A stretch of 6,927 nucleotides of DNA from an uncultured Oscillospiraceae bacterium (GTDB taxonomy: Bacteria; Bacillota; Clostridia; Oscillospirales; Oscillospiraceae). Positions 5,717-6,927 of this stretch are shown here, one piece after another; positions within the stretch are counted from its first letter, which is position 1; the number at the start of each line of letters is the position of its first letter. The DNA is taken from NCBI GenBank assembly GCA_910588455.1, contig CAJUPG010000091.1:1-6927 (forward strand). Direction: 5' to 3'. Below the pieces are notes generated by a model, which saw only the letters and a program-made list of their open reading frames with translations, was not told where the DNA came from and did not search any database. The position numbers and the translations under genes are program-made.

Positions 5717-6927
5717 GTGCGTACTTTAATTAAAGGCGGGACCATTGTGACTGCCAGCGAAGAATTTCAGGGTGATGTTCTGGTGGAGGGAGAGACCATT
5801 CGGGCCGTAGGGCAGCACCTGGACCTCCCCGCCGATCAGGTAATTGATGCTGCGGGCAAGTATGTGCTGCCCGGCGGCGTGGACCAGCACACCCACTTCT
5901 CCGCTCTGTGCAACGTGGGGGACCAGGACACCGCAGGCTATGAGACCACCGACGCCGTTGTGGTGGGCGGGACCACCACCGTTGTGGACTATGCCCCCCA
6001 GGACCCCAAGACGGGATTGCTGGACTCCATCGACTACCGCATCAACGTCCGGGCCAAGGACAAAGCCTGTGTGGACTTTGCCCTGCACGGCATGGTAACG
6101 GAGATCATGGACAGCATGTTTGACGAGATCGCCCAATTTCCCGAGAAGGGAATTTCCAGCATCAAGATTTTTATGGCATATAACGGCTCCCCCCTCCATG
6201 TGGACGACGGGACCTTCTTCCGTATTCTGGAGTGCAGCCGCAAGGCGGGGGTCACCGTGTTCGTCCATGCGGAAAATGGTGAGATTCTGGATTTCCTGCG
6301 CCGGCAGTGCGTGAAAAACGGGCAAACCACCCCTCACTATCACTATGTCTCCCGCCCGCCCTTCACTGAGGCGGAGGCGGTACGCCGGGCCATCTACCTG
6401 GCGGGGCAGACGGACACTCCTCTGTACATCGCTCACATGACCTGCCGCCCGGCTCTGGAGGCGCTGCTCCAGGCCAAGGGAACGGGGCAGCGGGTATACG
6501 GGGAGACCTGTACCCACTATCTGACTACCACCAAAGAGGTGCTGGACAACCCGGACTTTGACGAGGCGGCAAAGTTTGTCTGTTCCCCTGCCCTGCGGGA
6601 CCAGGAGGACTGCGACGCGCTTTGGGCAGCGCTGAACAGCGGATTACTCAACGCTGTAGTCTCTGACCACTGCGGGATTGATGTGGCCAATCTGAAGCAG
6701 GTAGGGCGGAACGATTTTACTCAGATTCCCAACGGCGCCCCCGGCGCGGCGGACCGGATGCATGTCATCTGGACGGAAGGTGTGGCCAAGGGCCGCATCT
6801 CCCGGCAGAAGTTTGTGGAAATCACGGCCACCCAGCCTGCCAAGATCAACGGTATCTACCCCCGGAAGGGCCACATCGCCGTGGGCTGTGACGCTGACCT
6901 GGTCATCCTGGACCCGGATTACCGGGG
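5717..6927 (+). CDS. hydA: Dihydropyrimidinase / hydantoinase (cyclic amidohydrolase), 3' end outside the window
   Basis: The frame is open from GTG 5717 to the right edge, giving 403 residues and no stop; the family is usually about 460 residues, so roughly 55 are missing. It is an amidohydrolase-superfamily TIM barrel acting on cyclic amides. The binuclear metal site is complete: His58 and His60 in GGVDQHTHF, the carboxylated Lys150 in SIKIFMAY, His184 in VFVHAEN, His240 in YIAHMTC and catalytic Asp317 in VSDHCGI. Substrate-contact residues also match the D-hydantoinase pattern: Tyr155, Ser290 in CSPALR and Asn339 in IPNGAPG. It would open the hydantoin (or dihydropyrimidine) ring to an N-carbamoyl amino acid in the cytoplasm, feeding the carbamoylase in the same operon. 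Allantoinase is less likely because the Tyr155/Ser290/Asn339 trio follows the dihydropyrimidinase pattern. Only 3 bases separate it from the racemase stop. Confidence 0.93.
   Translation, partial: MRTLIKGGTIVTASEEFQGDVLVEGETIRAVGQHLDLPADQVIDAAGKYVLPGGVDQHTHFSALCNVGDQDTAGYETTDAVVVGGTTTVVDYAPQDPKTGLLDSIDYRINVRAKDKACVDFALHGMVTEIMDSMFDEIAQFPEKGISSIKIFMAYNGSPLHVDDGTFFRILECSRKAGVTVFVHAENGEILDFLRRQCVKNGQTTPHYHYVSRPPFTEAEAVRRAIYLAGQTDTPLYIAHMTCRPALEALLQAKGTGQRVYGETCTHYLTTTKEVLDNPDFDEAAKFVCSPALRDQEDCDALWAALNSGLLNAVVSDHCGIDVANLKQVGRNDFTQIPNGAPGAADRMHVIWTEGVAKGRISRQKFVEITATQPAKINGIYPRKGHIAVGCDADLVILDPDYR

Noticed and set aside
5726..6517. Long open frame of 263 codons on the minus strand.
   Set aside because: It is the mirror of the GC-rich hydantoinase gene, shows no recognisable motifs, and has no ribosome site of its own.
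1..6927. CRISPR arrays, tRNA or rRNA genes, insertion-sequence ends and riboswitches.
   Set aside because: No regularly spaced repeats, cloverleaf-like segments, transposase genes or known riboswitch cores were seen on either strand by eye.

Overview
The window looks like chromosomal DNA of a low-to-mid-GC anaerobic Firmicute, most likely a gut Clostridia/Oscillospirales member. This rests on the strong AGGAGG-type ribosome sites, an NlpC/P60 tail protein of the kind carried by clostridial conjugative transposons, and the general protein style. The taxonomic guess is an inference and cannot be fixed from this sequence alone.

Region 1 (1-826) is the 3' end of a conjugative-element cell-wall hydrolase gene. 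It enters from the left edge in one frame and shifts to another at about position 430, apparently through loss of one A. The catalytic NlpC/P60 domain is therefore cut off from its N-terminal part. The partner genes usually found after it in such elements do not follow, so this looks like a decaying mobile-element remnant or an element edge.

Region 2 (about 879-1746) is a single LuxR-type regulator gene with its own good promoter (TTGATA, 17 bp, TATACT). The promoter shows that translation starts at 943 and not at the upstream in-frame ATG at 898. A 193-bp AT-rich gap follows. It holds a strong GC-rich hairpin (1866-1906) that abuts an extended -10 promoter (1906-1914).

Region 3 (1940 to beyond the right edge) is a tightly packed five-gene operon: a six-helix membrane protein, a class I PLP aminotransferase, an M20 N-carbamoyl-L-amino-acid hydrolase, an Asp/Glu/hydantoin racemase, and a dihydropyrimidinase/hydantoinase. 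The last gene starts with GTG at 5717 and runs off the end with an intact active site. Gene junctions overlap or are separated by no more than 15 bp.

Together the genes read as a complete route. A 5-substituted hydantoin is racemised, ring-opened to an N-carbamoyl amino acid, decarbamoylated to an L-amino acid (releasing ammonia and CO2), and the amino acid is then transaminated to a 2-oxo acid. The membrane protein may carry substrate or product, and the adjacent LuxR protein may control the operon. The enzyme families are clear from active-site motifs. The actual substrate, the transport role and the regulatory link are inferences. The terminal aminotransferase and the non-standard membrane protein are the most unusual parts.
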